The translations under genes were made by a program, and so were the position numbers. Positions 36,854-50,315 of a stretch of DNA of 64,000 nucleotides are shown here, piece by piece. Below the pieces are notes generated by a model that searched no databases, was not told the origin of the DNA, and worked only from the letters and a program-made list of their open reading frames with translations. Numbering within the stretch: position 1 is the first letter of the stretch; the number at the start of each line of letters is the position of its first letter. This stretch comes from Arabidopsis thaliana (taxonomy: Eukaryota > Streptophyta > Magnoliopsida > Brassicales > Brassicaceae). The stretch covers positions 29,745,971 through 29,809,970 of the forward strand of contig NC_003070.9 of assembly GCF_000001735.4 (NCBI RefSeq), in the 5' to 3' direction.

Positions 36854-39800
36854 ATGGTTTTAAAGGTAGTGGTGGTTGTGGTGGTAGTGGAAGAAAAGAA
36901 GAAAGAAAAGAGAAAATGTTCACACATAAGAAAGAAGAAGAGGGTATAATTGTATTTATTACATATAATATACACAATATCACCTTATAGTTTTTGAAGT
37001 GTTAGTTTCCAAATTATTAAATGTTTTTAGGTTATACTTGCAAATTTCCCAAGATTTTAAATCTATGGTTTCTCGATGTTTTATTTTTGAGGATACATAT
37101 TCTTAACAAGACGGCTGGCCCTAAATGTGTAACTGTGAAATTAATTTTGGTATATTTATTTATATGGCAGTGAGACTGGTCTTGGGGTTTCAATGCATTT
37201 AAATGGAATATTGGTGTGGTTATTAAATTCAAAATTAAATGATATATTAAAATTTTAAATGCATATAATAAACCTTAAATTCCCAGGCCATTACTCATTC
37301 TGCAGTCGATTTTCTGTTTTATTTTTCAAAATTTTAGTTGATGTGAAGAATTTAATGCATGTTTTATCAAAAATGTATGATAAATATATTTGTGGACATC
37401 CGAGTTTTACACAAAAACGTCAAATTTGAATATCCAAAATAGATGATCGGATATAATGTTAAAATACGATACCAATATCAAGTATTTATTTTTGGTTAGC
37501 AAAAAAAAAGATCAAGTATTTTCAGTTATTAGTTCATTCTAATTTTAAAAGTTAAAACTAACGTTTTCAATTAGACAGGCCCGTTTCTACCAAAATTAAA
37601 AGAATTAAAAAATAGACAGGCCCGTTTATAGTATTTTTAGCCCAGTATCTACGAAATCCGGCCCAACTACATCTTCCCGCATGTTATCGTCCCTTTTAAA
37701 CTGGTGCATGAGATGTTTATGTACTCCATTTTCGAAAATAAACAACTCTAATATGGAGAGAAATGAGAGGTCTTTATTAAATATCACGTTAACGAGTTGT
37801 GTCATGTAATAATTACTGACGGTTACTATATCGAATAATTACCTAATTATCGGGTAATAAATTAAATACCAAAATATTAACCATTATATGGTCCATATAC
37901 AGTGATCTAGTAGTTGAATAATTGCTTACGTTCAAATCTTAATTATGGTTGACCGTATATAATAATATTTTATATGGTATTCGCATGCTTTGGAGATTAA
38001 TATAAAGATATTCTGATTACTAAAAAAAAAAACCTAAAATATTAACCAACACATTTCTGTTGAAATAGATCCCATAACAAATACATGTGCGTCATGCATG
38101 CGTAATCATTGATTTTATCTGCTTACCTTTTGAGTTTTTTGGGTCATGAATCTCATGATTTATCTATGTTTGAATATTATGGCGTTATTTTATTTAATTT
38201 GGAAATGTTAGCACTGTGCTTGGACCTAATGAGTGTGATTAGTTAGGTGATCAGGAAAAAAGTAACCATCACTGTTAAGCAAATGTCCTACCAACCCAAC
38301 CCAAGGATGGATAATATTGTTTGAGATCTCTATTTTTTTCAAGATTAGGTGTCTTATTTGGTCTCTTGGAAAAATCTTGTTTAGGTGATTATCAGATCAT
38401 TTTAATTATGATTTAATTGTATTTCCCTTTTAAAACTTACTTACAAAAATCAAAATTACTTGTTTTCGTTAGTATATCTAGTCATGAATTCTAAACTTCT
38501 AGCATTTTTGAAAGATTGGACTCTTTTATGGGTAAATCTTTGGCGCATGAGTTGTTTTCTAAATCGAGAATTTGTTTTTATTAGATAAGGTGTTATATCT
38601 CCTAAACAATAATACAATAACAAACGCAAAAAGCGAAGCATATTTATGTATATATAGTCTTATATAAATAGTTGATATATATTAATATGTGTCCCTATTA
38701 TGATCACACAAAACATACACATGCAGAGCTTTATTCCAATAGCTAAAATCTGAACTTTAAAGTCAGTACACTCGAAATTGATATTGACGTATGTATTACT
38801 AATAGCAACATGTGTTCTTTCATCATAAGTTTACATAATTTTTTAATTTTATTCTACTTAATTAATGTCACAGTTTCCATCGTTTTGATAAGGTCCATAC
38901 TCCATAGGGACGTTGAAAATTTAATTTAATTTTTTCCACTCATAGTTGTCCTTTTTTTCTTAGTAAAGTTTGGGAAAGTTTTCCCACTCATACTTGTTTG
39001 TTCACCAACCTTCTGATTACCAAGAGTCGTATAAAAATGCAAAACTAATAGATCGTCATTTATATATGTTGCTCCTATAGACTTTTATCGACAAAATTTT
39101 CCGAATTAATCATTTTGTAACTTCAATACATATACGTCCAGATATTTACCCTAGTGAAAAATATTTCTTCTTTTTCAAACCTCTTTTCCTCTCTATTCCT
39201 CCTAAGAGCTTGTTAACGTAACAAAATTGTTGGGTTTATTAACTTCAATTATTGTCGATACTTAGTACTTTAAAATATTTGGAGTAATAGATGTAGTGAT
39301 GGCTGTGTCGTAATTGCTTGAATAATTTTGGATGGGTACAGAGGAATTAATTAAGTAATGAAGGTTTGGTGGAATTAAGTAATTAACGTAGCCAAGAGCC
39401 AACAACAACACCAAACCCACCAAACATTAAAAAAGTCAAAAAGACGTAAGTCTTTGACCTCTTCCACTCTCTTTGGTCTTTAGTTTGGTGAGTTCGTGCA
39501 CTATGCTCACACACACTCCTTACGCCTTTTGGTGTTTTCGGATGTGATTAGAAATGACTTTTTAACAGTTTTTTTTTTTTTCTGTCTCTCATTTTAATGT
39601 TATATTTAAGGATTATATATATTTCTGCTTTTTTGTATACAAAATATGAAAATATTCCATGGAGTGACGTATGGAGTGACTGCGTACTTAGTAAAACAGC
39701 ATTATTAGTGAGAGTTCATTTTTCTCGTGTTACACTGTATCTACATGATGATCACGGGACTATCTATTATTCAAAAGTTGGTAATTATACACTGAGCCTG

Positions 39801-40422
39801 ATTACAGAAGACTCGCAGACAAAAACTAATATAATCAATTCCTCCTATGTATACCTTAAGCTAATTCTTAATTAACAAGTTGCAGATTTACAATCTTATT
39901 TTAGTCAAAACACTACCTAATATTTTGCCACTTTATAACTATATATTCTTACTCCTCCAAAGTATTTTTATTAAGAAATACATAAAACTCTTATCATTAC
40001 CGCTGTAAATTCCTAAGACCATTTCAATTAACACTCGTCGACATGTAGTAGTTTCTTACATTAGCGAAATTTATTTCAGACAATTTTATAAGATATGTCA
40101 AATCTGATAATATTTTTAACACGAGATGCTAGTTTCCATTATTACTTGATGTCAAAAAAGAAGAAAATATTATTTAAGGATTTTGGTTTCTAAAAACGAA
40201 TGTGAAATATTCATGCATCGGTGTTAGAAGGAAAGATAAGTTGCATGCATCATAAGGATGCCAAATGAAGTAAAAATGAGAAAATGGAATCATACCAAAT
40301 AATCAACCATACCACAGACAGACAACCTTTTCCCACTCAACAAATCTGATTTGACATTTATCAATTCCTCTGTTTACATATTCATCTTTTCTCATGTCAA
40401 GATCACACACTCTTACCTCTCA

Positions 40423-40433
40423 TATATATAAAA
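40423..40433 (+). promoter_or_regulatory. TATA box of MYB63
   Basis: TATATATAAAA about 110 bp before the MYB63 ATG. Between it and the start is a GA-rich leader (40501-40538: GAGAGGGAGTGAGAGGGAG...), a tract type that GAGA-binding BPC proteins recognise. Confidence 0.6.
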
Positions 40434-40538
40434 CAGAACCAAATTATCTTTGGTAAAAGTGAATCTCATCAGGAACTGAGTGATATAAAGTTATATATAT
40501 AGAGGAGAGAGGGAGTGAGAGGGAGTGAGAGAGAGAGA

Positions 40539-41619
40539 ATGGGGAAGGGAAGAGCACCTTGTTGTGACAAGACCAAAGTGAAGAGAGGTCCATGGAGCCC
40601 AGAAGAAGACATTAAACTCATCTCTTTCATTCAAAAGTTTGGTCATGAGAACTGGAGATCTCTCCCCAAACAATCTGGTATGTCATTGCTTTTGTCATCA
40701 CAATCAAAGCAAAAGCCTCTTCAATTGTTTTTTCTTTTCTTTATGATTCTGAATGTATATATATGCAAAAATGAAGGGCTATTGAGGTGTGGGAAGAGTT
40801 GTCGTCTAAGGTGGATTAACTATCTTAGGCCAGATCTGAAGCGTGGCAACTTCACTTCAGAGGAGGAAGAAACAATCATTAAGCTTCACCACAACTATGG
40901 GAACAAGTAAATCATCAGCTAGGATTATTATTGTGCTCATACATATATGGTGGATCAAAAAAGTGATTTGATATTGACATTAAGCTTTCTGCATTTTGAT
41001 CAGGTGGTCGAAAATCGCTTCTCAACTTCCAGGTAGAACAGATAACGAGATCAAGAATGTGTGGCACACTCATCTAAAGAAAAGACTGGCTCAGAGCTCA
41101 GGAACTGCAGATGAACCGGCCTCGCCTTGTTCGAGTGATTCTGTTTCTCGTGGGAAAGATGATAAGTCATCTCACGTAGAAGATTCTTTGAACAGAGAGA
41201 CTAATCATAGGAATGAGTTGTCTACATCTATGTCTTCTGGGGGTTCCAACCAACAAGATGATCCAAAGATAGACGAACTCAGGTTTGAGTATATAGAAGA
41301 AGCTTATAGCGAGTTTAACGACATTATTATTCAAGAGGTAGACAAACCCGATCTGCTGGAGATACCATTTGATTCAGATCCTGACATTTGGAGTTTCTTA
41401 GATACTTCAAACTCATTTCAACAATCCACTGCAAATGAGAACAGCTCAGGCTCAAGAGCAACAACAGAAGAAGAGTCTGATGAGGATGAGGTTAAGAAAT
41501 GGTTCAAGCACCTAGAAAGCGAACTCGGGTTAGAAGAAGACGATAATCAACAACAATACAAAGAAGAAGAATCATCATCATCATCACTCTTGAAGAACTA
41601 CGAGCTCATGATACATTGA
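40539..41619 (+). CDS. MYB63: R2R3-MYB transcription factor, 294 aa
   Basis: Exons 40539-40677, 40777-40906 and 41004-41619 join to exactly 294 residues. Residues ~13-64 are the R2 repeat ([18 protein letters not shown]...) and ~66-115 the R3 repeat ([18 protein letters not shown]...[18 protein letters not shown]), with the usual tryptophan spacing. Both introns sit at the classic R2R3 positions. The C-terminal half is acidic and Ser-rich (activation domain), ending in a Glu/Ser run. MYB63 and its sister MYB58 (At1g16490) are nuclear activators of lignin biosynthesis genes, acting on AC elements during fibre and vessel wall formation, below SND1/NST. Locus by memory At1g79180. Confidence 0.94.
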
Positions 41620-42668
41620 TAAAAGATATTTATTTTGGATATCAATATGACAATATGTATGATGGAAAGGTAGAGAGATAGTAGAGAAAATGTATTTCCT
41701 ATAGTTTTTTAATTGGCATTATTTTTAGTAGCCTGTAGATAAAACAGAGCTGGTCAAAAGATGCACACTATACTAAAAGTCTAAAACTATATATCTGGAA
41801 GATTCTTTCTTTAGTCTTAGAGAATCTTGAAGAAAATTATTGAAGAATATTTGGTAGGATTAGTTTAGTAATCTCAATCATCTAACAACCATCTTGAAAC
41901 TGGAAACGACAAAACATGAAGACCAGTTACTCTTGTTTGGAGATATATTAACCTCAACAGCTATTTTTTTTGCTGAAGAAGAAGTAACAATAACTATGAA
42001 CTTATCAACGAATTAAGGCAAGCAACTGAATTAGAAGAAGCTAATCTCAACAATGTTGCATCTCCGAATGTTTTCTTGAATTTCATTGGAGATAGACAAA
42101 AAGTTGGAAGCTTAATATAGATAGATCTCAGTTTTGTCTTCCATGGCTTCTGATAAATCTTAGTTTTCTTGAAATTGAAGAAATATTATATGATCTTGAT
42201 AAGAATATATAGGTAACTTGAAGAAGAAATTAACTTCTACTTTCAACTTCTTTATCACTGGTTCAAGTGAAGGAAAATTGAGTCAAATTGGGTTGGGATA
42301 CCCATTTTAACACTCCGGTTTATAGTTTGAAAGTTTAAACCGATTGGTTTAATTTGATTCGAAAGAATCTGGTTCTTATAACTATTAAATATAATGTCGG
42401 TTCATTTGTACGATACTTTACAAAATATGAGGTTTCGTTTGCAATTCTATATAGATTATCAGGTTTATTTTGCATTTATTCCTAAAACCCTAAAGGGGAA
42501 ATCTTCCCGGTCTTTATTCGAGACGACGACGACCTATAAAGGCCAATAGCAATGGATCGGGTCAATTAATCTCGGGTCGGGTCATTTCTTTTTCAATTTC
42601 GCGGTTCTATCTCTCTCTGTTTGCTGACTCGAGATTTTCGAGTTTGGTGGGATAATTGATCGGATTCA
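41620..42668. other. spacer between MYB63 and the TTI1-like gene
   Basis: About 1 kb. The first ~150 bp are MYB63 3' UTR. Near 42480 is a telobox-like AAAACCCTAAA, and near 42556-42586 the GC-rich pair ATCGGGTC and CTCGGGTCGGGTC, both in the TTI1 promoter. No gene is seen. Confidence 0.55.
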
Positions 42669-45600
42669 ATGGACAAGTCCGTCGTAATACGCCGTGAAAC
42701 CAATGGAGACGACGTTGAGGGAGACCCGGAAAGAGAAGCTGTCTTCGCACAACTGAAAGTTCTCTGCTTGGAGCTTCTAAACCTTTCGCAAAACCCTGAA
42801 AAGGATCCAACCACGATCCCTGCTTTGCTCCTTCTCCTCCGCCGTACTCCTCCGTCCTCTCTCCAGTCCTTCTTCCAGTAATTATTCCACTTTTCTCGTT
42901 TCTCTTTATCTTTTTACTTCTTTCTGCTGAAAAAACGGTAATCTGCACATGAGTAGCAGTTTCAATTATAAGGTTTAAAAGAGTTCATTTGTGGTGTATT
43001 GTCGACTGTTTACTTAGTGAGAACTGTTTTGGTTTATGTACGTTTCAGCTACACTTTGTTCCCATTGCTTCTTCTGTTAGACGCCGCAGTTGCTTGCAGA
43101 AGTCAGGGGCAAAACAAGCCAGAGGAATTTCCACAAACACCATATAGAGTGAGTGATAAAGTAGCAGAAGGTGTAATCTCTTGTCTCGAAGAACTTCTAA
43201 AAAAATGTCACATTGGATCCATAGATCAGGTGAGCTGGTTTTGAACTCTCACAATCGTTTTTATGATTGTTTTCTACCTTTACTCGATTTGGGTAACATA
43301 TTCTCAGCTTAGTTATGGAACTGTGTTGAATTTTTTCCCCGTACAGATGGTTGTAATTATGAAGAAGTTAACTAGTGGTGCTGTTTTATCACCATCTGAG
43401 GCTTCTGAAGAGTTTCGTGAAGGGATAGTCAAATGTTTCCGAGCAATGATCTCTGGTCTGCTTCCATGCTCTGATGATTCTTGCTCTTGTAAGCGCACTG
43501 TTGGCTGGCCTCAGCTGTCAGATAGAAGAGATTATCAAACTCAAGTTTCAGAGTCTTATAAGTATGATTTTGAAACTCGTGAATGCTTGCTTGCATTTCT
43601 TCAGTCTCAGTCTGCTTTGGCTGCTGTCGGTCATTGGCTTTCCATTCTTCTCAAAGTAACCCTCTTTTCTCCTATGCTTTCTTTTTTCTTTCATCTGGAG
43701 TCATGTAGTTTTATACATTCTAAGGTATTTCAATTCTGATCACTCCACAAGGTCGCTGATGCTGAGGCTTCTCGAGGACATCGAGGAAGTGCAAATCTTC
43801 GAGTTGAAGCCTTTATGGCTTTACGGATACTTGTGGCTAAGGTAACTTTTAAATTATGCATATATGGTTTGGACCATTTCTGGCACCCATGGGTCCTAAT
43901 GAGAACATGTTTCTTGTTGCAGATTGGTACTGCTGATGTGTTGGCGTTTTTTCTACCTGGTGTTGTTAGCCAAGTTTTCAAAGTGTTGCATGTTTCGAGA
44001 GCAATGATAAGCGGAGCTGCAGGAAGTGTTGATGCATTGGACCAAGCAATTAGAGGGTTAGCTGAGTTTCTTATGATCGTCCTTGAGGATGAGGCTAATT
44101 CATCGGCTCTCGAGATTTCTAATGGTGATACTAAGTCGCAGAAACATGAATCTGCACACTCAATTTTAGACGAACTTCGTTCTCTGACAACAAAATCTCA
44201 AGGACAGAGTGACGAGCTGACAGAAATTACAAACCAAGAGATTGTTAACATCAATGTACCTGAAAAATCCAATCTGAATCTGAGTCGTGACTCCTTTCTT
44301 GTTGAACGCACGAAGAAATGGTTAGATAGCACTACATCTCACGTAAATAAGCTGCTGTGTGAGACATTTCCTCATGTAAGCTATTTATTCTCGTGCTACG
44401 TTCAACACATTTGTCCCAAATCCCTTTGGAATTGTTTTTTCTAAATGGTAATTCTTAATTGGTTTCAGATTCTTATTCACCCAGCCGGCAAAATTCGATG
44501 GGGATTTCTAGCAGCAATACGTGGACTGCTCTCTAAGAGCTCTTGCTCGTTGAAGGGTGCTAGATTAGTGATGTTGGTAGGTTCATAACTAACAACAACT
44601 CATGATATTGGGTATATCCATTCCAAGGATTGCCACCAGATAAATTCCTTATAATGATGCAGGAATGCGTATGTACTCTGGCTGTTGATGACTCTGATGA
44701 AGTTTCTGTAGCAGCTCAGGAATTTCTCGATCATTTATTCTCAGAAAGTACAAAAAACCATGTAGAGAGTGATATAAAAAAGATCTTTAGCAGGTATTTG
44801 TTGTATATTGTTTTTTTCCTTTGAAGCTAAGTATGCAGATGTCTAAATAGAGATGTGTTTTTTTATTCTTCTTCCGTGGCTTGTTGACAACAGACTACTT
44901 GAGAGGCTTCCAAAAGTGGTTCTGGGGAATGAGGAATTGCCTGCACTTTCGGTGGTGAAGCAGTTACTTGTCATCACCTATTATTCCGGTCCTCAGTTTT
45001 TGGCGGATCATCTTCAGTCTCCCGTATGTATTCTTTCTTGACACGCTCATAGGTTTGGTGCTACTTCTTTCTTGATTAGCAAATCTAGTTCGAAAAACCA
45101 AACATGTTCTAATAATGACTTGCGATATATGATTAGTTCTTCATGGCATTCTGTTATGTAGATAACAGCTAGCAGATTCCTGGATATATTTTCTCTCTGT
45201 CTAAGCCATAATTCAGCATTCACCGGTTCTCTTGAGAAACTCATCGCAGAAAGGCCTTCATCATCGACAGGTTACCTCCCTTCTATCACAGAACTAAAAG
45301 TGGGGTTCCGGGAGACCAGATACAACCGTGCTGTTCCAAATATCACAGAAACAGATCAAGTAAAATTGGAGATATCGTCCCCCAGTAGCCATATGTTACC
45401 TCGCATGCCTCCCTGGTTTTCTTATGTTGGTAGCCAGAAGCTCTACGAGATGCTCGCTGGAATCCTTAGACTTGTAGGCTTATCCTTAATGGCAGGTCAT
45501 TTCATATTCCTTCGGAACCATTTTTCTGAAAATTACTCTGCAGTTAACTTATAAATGAGTTAGTTACTGATAGTAAATCATCTCCGTTGTGTTTGTGTTT

Positions 45601-48146
45601 GACAGGATTTAAAAACGAAGGGCATTTAGCAGTCATCCTGGATATTCCTCTGGGGTTTGTCCGTAAATTGGTTTCAGAAGTTCGTGTAAAGGAGTATAAT
45701 GGAGAAGACTGGCAGTCGTGGTGTAATCGAACTGGTTCAGGACAGTTAGTTCGCCAGGCGGCAACTGCTGCTTGTATCTTGAATGAGATGATCTTTGGTC
45801 TATCTGATCAAGCAACGGATGCTCTCTCAAGACTGCTTCAGAAGTCAAGGAAGGGAAGAGACAAACTTTCCTGGGAAATCTCTTGGAACAAACGTGCAAA
45901 AACAAATCTGATTGAGTGCGTTGGTAAAATCCTGCATGAATACCAAGCTTCTGAAGTTTGGGATCTCCCCGTGGACCAAAAGGCAATTCTGGGCCAAACT
46001 GATAACGATGGGCAACATATTAGTCTGCATTTCTTAAGAGACAGTGCAATGCTACACCAAGTTATAATAGAAGGAGTAGGTGTGTTTTCCTTGTGTCTAG
46101 GGAAAGACTTTGCTTCAAGTGGATTTCTTCACTCTTCGCTTTACCTTCTGCTTGAGAGTCTTACCTGCTCGAGTTTCCAAGTTAGAAATGCTTCAGACAC
46201 TGTCCTACGTCTTCTTGCTGCCACCTCAGGCCATCCCACAGTGAGAATGAAGAATAATGTAGTCGAAAATATTCAATCACATCATAAAATCGTTTTTAAA
46301 ATCAACATCTTGTTGTCTTTTGTTTGTTTGTTTGGCAGGTTGGGCATCTGGTTGTTGCAAATGCGGATTATGTTATTGACTCTATTTGTCGCCAGCTGCG
46401 CCACCTGGATCTTAATCCTCATGTCCCAAATGTTCTAGCTGCTATGCTTTCTTATATCGGGGTTGCCCATGATATATTACCTTTGTTGGAGGAACCGGTA
46501 AGGCCATTTGTAGTGAACCTTTTTTTTTTTCATGGAAAATTGCCTCTGTTGGATCTTCATCACACTCCGATTCATCATATTCAGTGTGTTAAGAACTTTC
46601 TTTTTCCATTTTGGGGGATCTACAGATGCGATTGGTTTCCCAGGAACTTGAAATTGTTGGTAGACAACAGCATCCAAATCTAACTATACCCTTCTTGAAG
46701 GTAATTCAATCTTTCATTTTTTTCTATTGAAGTCTTTTAAAATCATTGGCTTTTTTTTGTCTAAGAAACATCATAACCTTTGTTGGTGCTTCTGCTAGGC
46801 TGTTGGTGAGATTGTAAATGCATCAAAGAACGAGGCTTGCTTATTACCAGACCGAGCCAAGTCATATAGTGACCATGTTAAGACCAAAGCAACTGATGCG
46901 ATTACATCAAGACAAGAGAGAGTTTCAAATTCTGACAAAATAGTTGAAGACGAAGAAGAATGGGAAAACATACTGCTTGAACTGAATCGTTCTAAACGAT
47001 ACAGACGCACAGTTGGTTCGATCGCCTCTTCTTGTTTAATAGCGGCCACGCCTCTCCTTGCATCATCAAATCAAGTCTCATGCTTAGTTTCCCTCGAAAT
47101 AATTGAGGTATTATTCCTGTCGGATTTCTTGAGCTCTCTCTAGGACATTTTCGCAAGCGAAATAAATCAGTATATCCAATTATGCAGGAAGGAGTAGTGG
47201 CGCTGGCTAAAGTCGAGGAAGCTTATCGAGCTGAGACAGAAACCAAAGAAACAATTGAAGAAGTCATTGAATTTGCTTCATTCTATCAGCTTAAAGACTA
47301 CATGAATGCTAGCGACGATGGAGCAGATGAAAACCGGCTTTTACCCGCTATCAACAAAATCTGGCCATTCTGTGTTGCTTGCATACGAAACAGAAATCCC
47401 GTGGTACAATCTCTTTCTCCCTCTTCCGAATTTATCTCTAGATTAATGGATTATAAAACCTGCTGCATTTTCCACAGGCTGTACGGAGATGCTTAGTCGT
47501 GATAACCCGAATCATTCAAACATCCGGAGGAGATTTCTTCTCACGTCGTTTCCGCAATGATGGCCCAGACTTTTGGAAGCTTTTAACAACGTCTCCATTC
47601 CACATTATGACGCCTAAGATCCTCCGGGAAGACAACAAATCGGTTCTCCGACTTCCTTACAGAACCATTTCCGAGTCATCATCTTCTACGATTGCTGAAG
47701 TTTCCAGCTTGAAAGTGCAGGCAGCAGTTCTCGATATGATCGCCGAGATTTCCAGAGGTAAACGCAGTGCTTCAGCGTTAGATGCAGTCTTGAAAAAAGT
47801 TGCAGGATTGGTCGTGGGGATTGCGTACAGCAGTGTAACTGGCCTAAGAGAAGCGGCTTTGAATGCGTTGAGAGGACTTGCTTGCATTGATCCTGATCTC
47901 ATTTGGATTCTCTTAGCTGATGTGTACTATTCTCTCAAGAAGAAAGATTTGCCTCTCCCACCGTCTCCGGAGTTTCCAGATATCTCTAATGTTTTGCCTT
48001 CTCGGCCGCCAGAAGATTCTCGTACAAAGTTTCTCTATGTAGAATACGGTGGTCGGAGCTATGGTTTTGAGTTGGAGTTTAGCTCCGTTGAGATAGTCTT
48101 TAAGAAAATGCAGTCTCTTGTCTTTGTAGACCAAATGCGTTGTTAA
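42669..48146 (+). CDS. TTI1: TTI1-like HEAT/ARM-repeat protein (1335 aa, 15 exons)
   Basis: Exons: 42669-42877, 43049-43229, 43347-43655, 43752-43841, 43923-44375, 44469-44576, 44663-44793, 44894-45023, 45162-45495, 45606-46240, 46339-46497, 46626-46700, 46799-47107, 47188-47403, 47478-48146. They join in frame to 1335 residues, all with GT-AG borders. The protein is a helical-repeat solenoid from end to end. The C-terminal part (IRNRNPV/AVRRCLVVITRII...GGDFFSRRF) matches the conserved end of Tel2-interacting protein 1. TTI1 with TEL2 and TTI2 forms the TTT co-chaperone, which with Hsp90 matures PI3K-like kinases (TOR, ATM, ATR). An acidic, low-complexity insert lies around 300-340. The gene is known generically as an ARM-repeat protein (At1g79190 by memory); the TTI1 assignment is mine and moderately firm. 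Confidence 0.85.
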
Positions 48147-48433
48147 TACTTTGCTTGTAGTAAATACTTTTCTGAAAACAGCAGTAAAAAAAAACTTGGT
48201 AATATAGTTCAAGTGTAACATTGAGCAAAAAGCTAGTAAAAAGGGATTATAATTGTATTGGGGTAAATAAAAACATTGGGGGCGAGATGCAAAATATAAA
48301 AGAGTAAGGGGTTTAAGTGTAATTTCGACATCGAGACCCGACCCGACCCGGGATTATGAATCCTGATCGCCGCGGGGTCCAAATAAATATATGTCAGCTC
48401 CTCCGTTCTTTTATTTTAGTCCGTCGGGAAATA

Positions 48434-49741
48434 ATGGTAAGCGAACGGAGCTCCAAGGAGAAGAAGAGAAGCAGAGCTCGGAGCGAAGATTCTTCATCTT
48501 CCGATTGTATGTTCTTCTTCTTCTTCTCCTCTATGTATATACTTTTTCTTCCGATTCCCGAGAAATGCCATCAATTTATCTATCTGTGTTTTCGATTAGA
48601 TTTTGTAGTTGGCGTTGAGAGTGTGACTTATTGTTGTGAATGACATAATCTGATACATAGTGATTTATGAATTGACAGACGAAGAGAAAGTTAAGAGGCA
48701 TCGAGGAACAGAGAAAGATGATGAAAGGAGAAGTAGGAGAAGTGATAAGAAGGATAAGAAATCTCACAAGCACCACAAATCCAGTACATGTAAGATACTG
48801 TTTCTCATGTTTTGAGTTAGTAAATATTGTTCCATCCGTTTTAGAACCTTGATTATATGTTGAGTCAAGTTAAGTTTGTCGTATGATAAATTTGATGTGT
48901 TTGCTTCTTCATCTAGAGAGTGGTGTGTTTATAGTTATACCCATGTGAGCTGGAGTTTTCTTGTTCTTGTATGCCATTAACGGAGCATCAATTTAGCTTT
49001 GTCTTACCTATATTCTCCTAGAGAAGGAAGAGGTTGTAGTCGGAACCTGTTGGTTTGAGGGATTATAGGCAGCAAGAAATATCTTGTTTTGGTTACAGCT
49101 AAAGCAGCTATGTTTATCTTTCATCAGCATGACTTATATCATGTGTCTTTGCTTTTCAGTATGATCTGTTTTTCTTGCTGCTGACATTTTTTTTTCTCTT
49201 ACAGCAAAGAAGTCCAAGGATGATAAGCCGAAAAAGAAACATACGGAAAGCGACCACAAGCTAGTGAGCTCTAACTTACCCTTTGAAATAGTTACCCATA
49301 AAAACATCTATTTGTATATTCACTTAAAAAGTCAAAAGTATATTGCTTTGGAGACTTTGTATGTGTGGTTCTTCGCTGGTCTCTTCAGTTGTTTAGTCAT
49401 GGTTTAATTACAAAAGTCTTGTTGCCCTATTGTAATGTTTGACGGATTGTCATCCACACTGAGGTTCTGATTAAAATGCTTTTCTTTTCCGTTTTTTCTT
49501 CCAGAAAGAGGGAATTCCAGAGCTATCAATGGAAGACTACTTCTCGAAAAACAACGAGTTTGCTACATGGCTGAAAGAAGAAAAACGTACTTACTTTAAT
49601 GATCTCACGACCGAAGCTGCACGAGGACTGTTCTCACGATTTGTCAAGAGATGGAACAGAGGAAAACTCGAGTCTCGATACTACGAGGGAATCTCCACTG
49701 CCCCACGAACAGCTCACGACTGGATGATCAAGCGTAGGTGA
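48434..49741 (+). CDS. SCI1: SCI1 (stigma/style cell-cycle inhibitor 1) homolog, 159 aa
   Basis: Exons 48434-48506, 48679-48789, 49205-49263 and 49505-49741 join to 159 residues. The N-terminal ~80 residues are extremely rich in Lys, Arg, Ser, His and Asp (RRSRRSDKKDKKSHKHHK), a nuclear/nucleolar low-complexity tail. The C-terminal ~75 residues form the conserved SCI1 domain (MEDYFSKNNEFATWLKEEKR, then FSRFVKRWNRGKLESRYYEG and a basic end). The tobacco protein limits cell proliferation in stigma and style and is nucleolar. Its promoter is only 287 bp from the TTI1 stop and carries GACCCGACCCGACCCGGG at ~48334. Locus by memory At1g79200. Confidence 0.88.
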
Positions 49742-50315
49742 AAAAAAGCAAAAGCAATACCTTCCTCTTCTGTGGTTCGCCGGTTACCTCTCTTCTTGCT
49801 TCTTGTACACGTGAAGGTTGATTGCATCAGAGATATATTTCTATGTAGTTTCTCTACTTAGAACTTCTTGTTGCTGAACTAGTTAGATAGATTGTCGTGG
49901 AGAGATATGTAGTCGGTTTTCAGAGTAAGACAAACTTTACATATCCAAGGTCTTAACCAAAGTTGCCGAAGAACTATCTGATGAATCCTTATGTAACATT
50001 GAGAATTTGATATCCGGTTAAGGGAGAAATAGACCGTTTTGATTGAAAGTTGGTCTTGTACAGTATGTAAGTTCCTACTGGCATTTACAACACAGCGTAT
50101 ATGTAGCTTTGGCTAAGTAATTTGTGTGCATGAAACTTGGTTATATGAAACTGAATTTTCACAACAGACGTTTAAATGAGTGAAAAAACATATTCTAAAT
50201 TATTGGGTCACGAGTCTCCTTAACAAATTCCAAAAGTTTTACAAAAGCAAGAACCATCAACTCTGAGAGTATACTGAGATTCAAATCAGGTTGGTTGCAC
50301 GGTTAAGTGAAAGTT
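49742..50315. other. convergent 3' flanks of SCI1 and PAB2
   Basis: About 570 bp of 3' UTR and spacer for two convergent genes. No coding content or stable structure is evident. Confidence 0.65.

Larger units (their letters stand above)
34699..40538. other. 5.8 kb intergenic region upstream of MYB63
   Basis: Mostly AT-rich DNA without recognisable genes. It holds the 33-bp minisatellite at 36438-36648, a 28-bp tandem duplication at 36798-36853, a short direct repeat of AGACAGGCCCGTTT near 37573 and 37613, and the MYB63 promoter at the right end. Frames of 60-105 codons here come from low-complexity sequence or the minisatellite. Confidence 0.55.

Noticed and set aside
39597-39875. 92-codon plus-strand frame upstream of MYB63
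   Set aside because: No recognisable domain, no splice or promoter context, low-complexity AT-rich codons.
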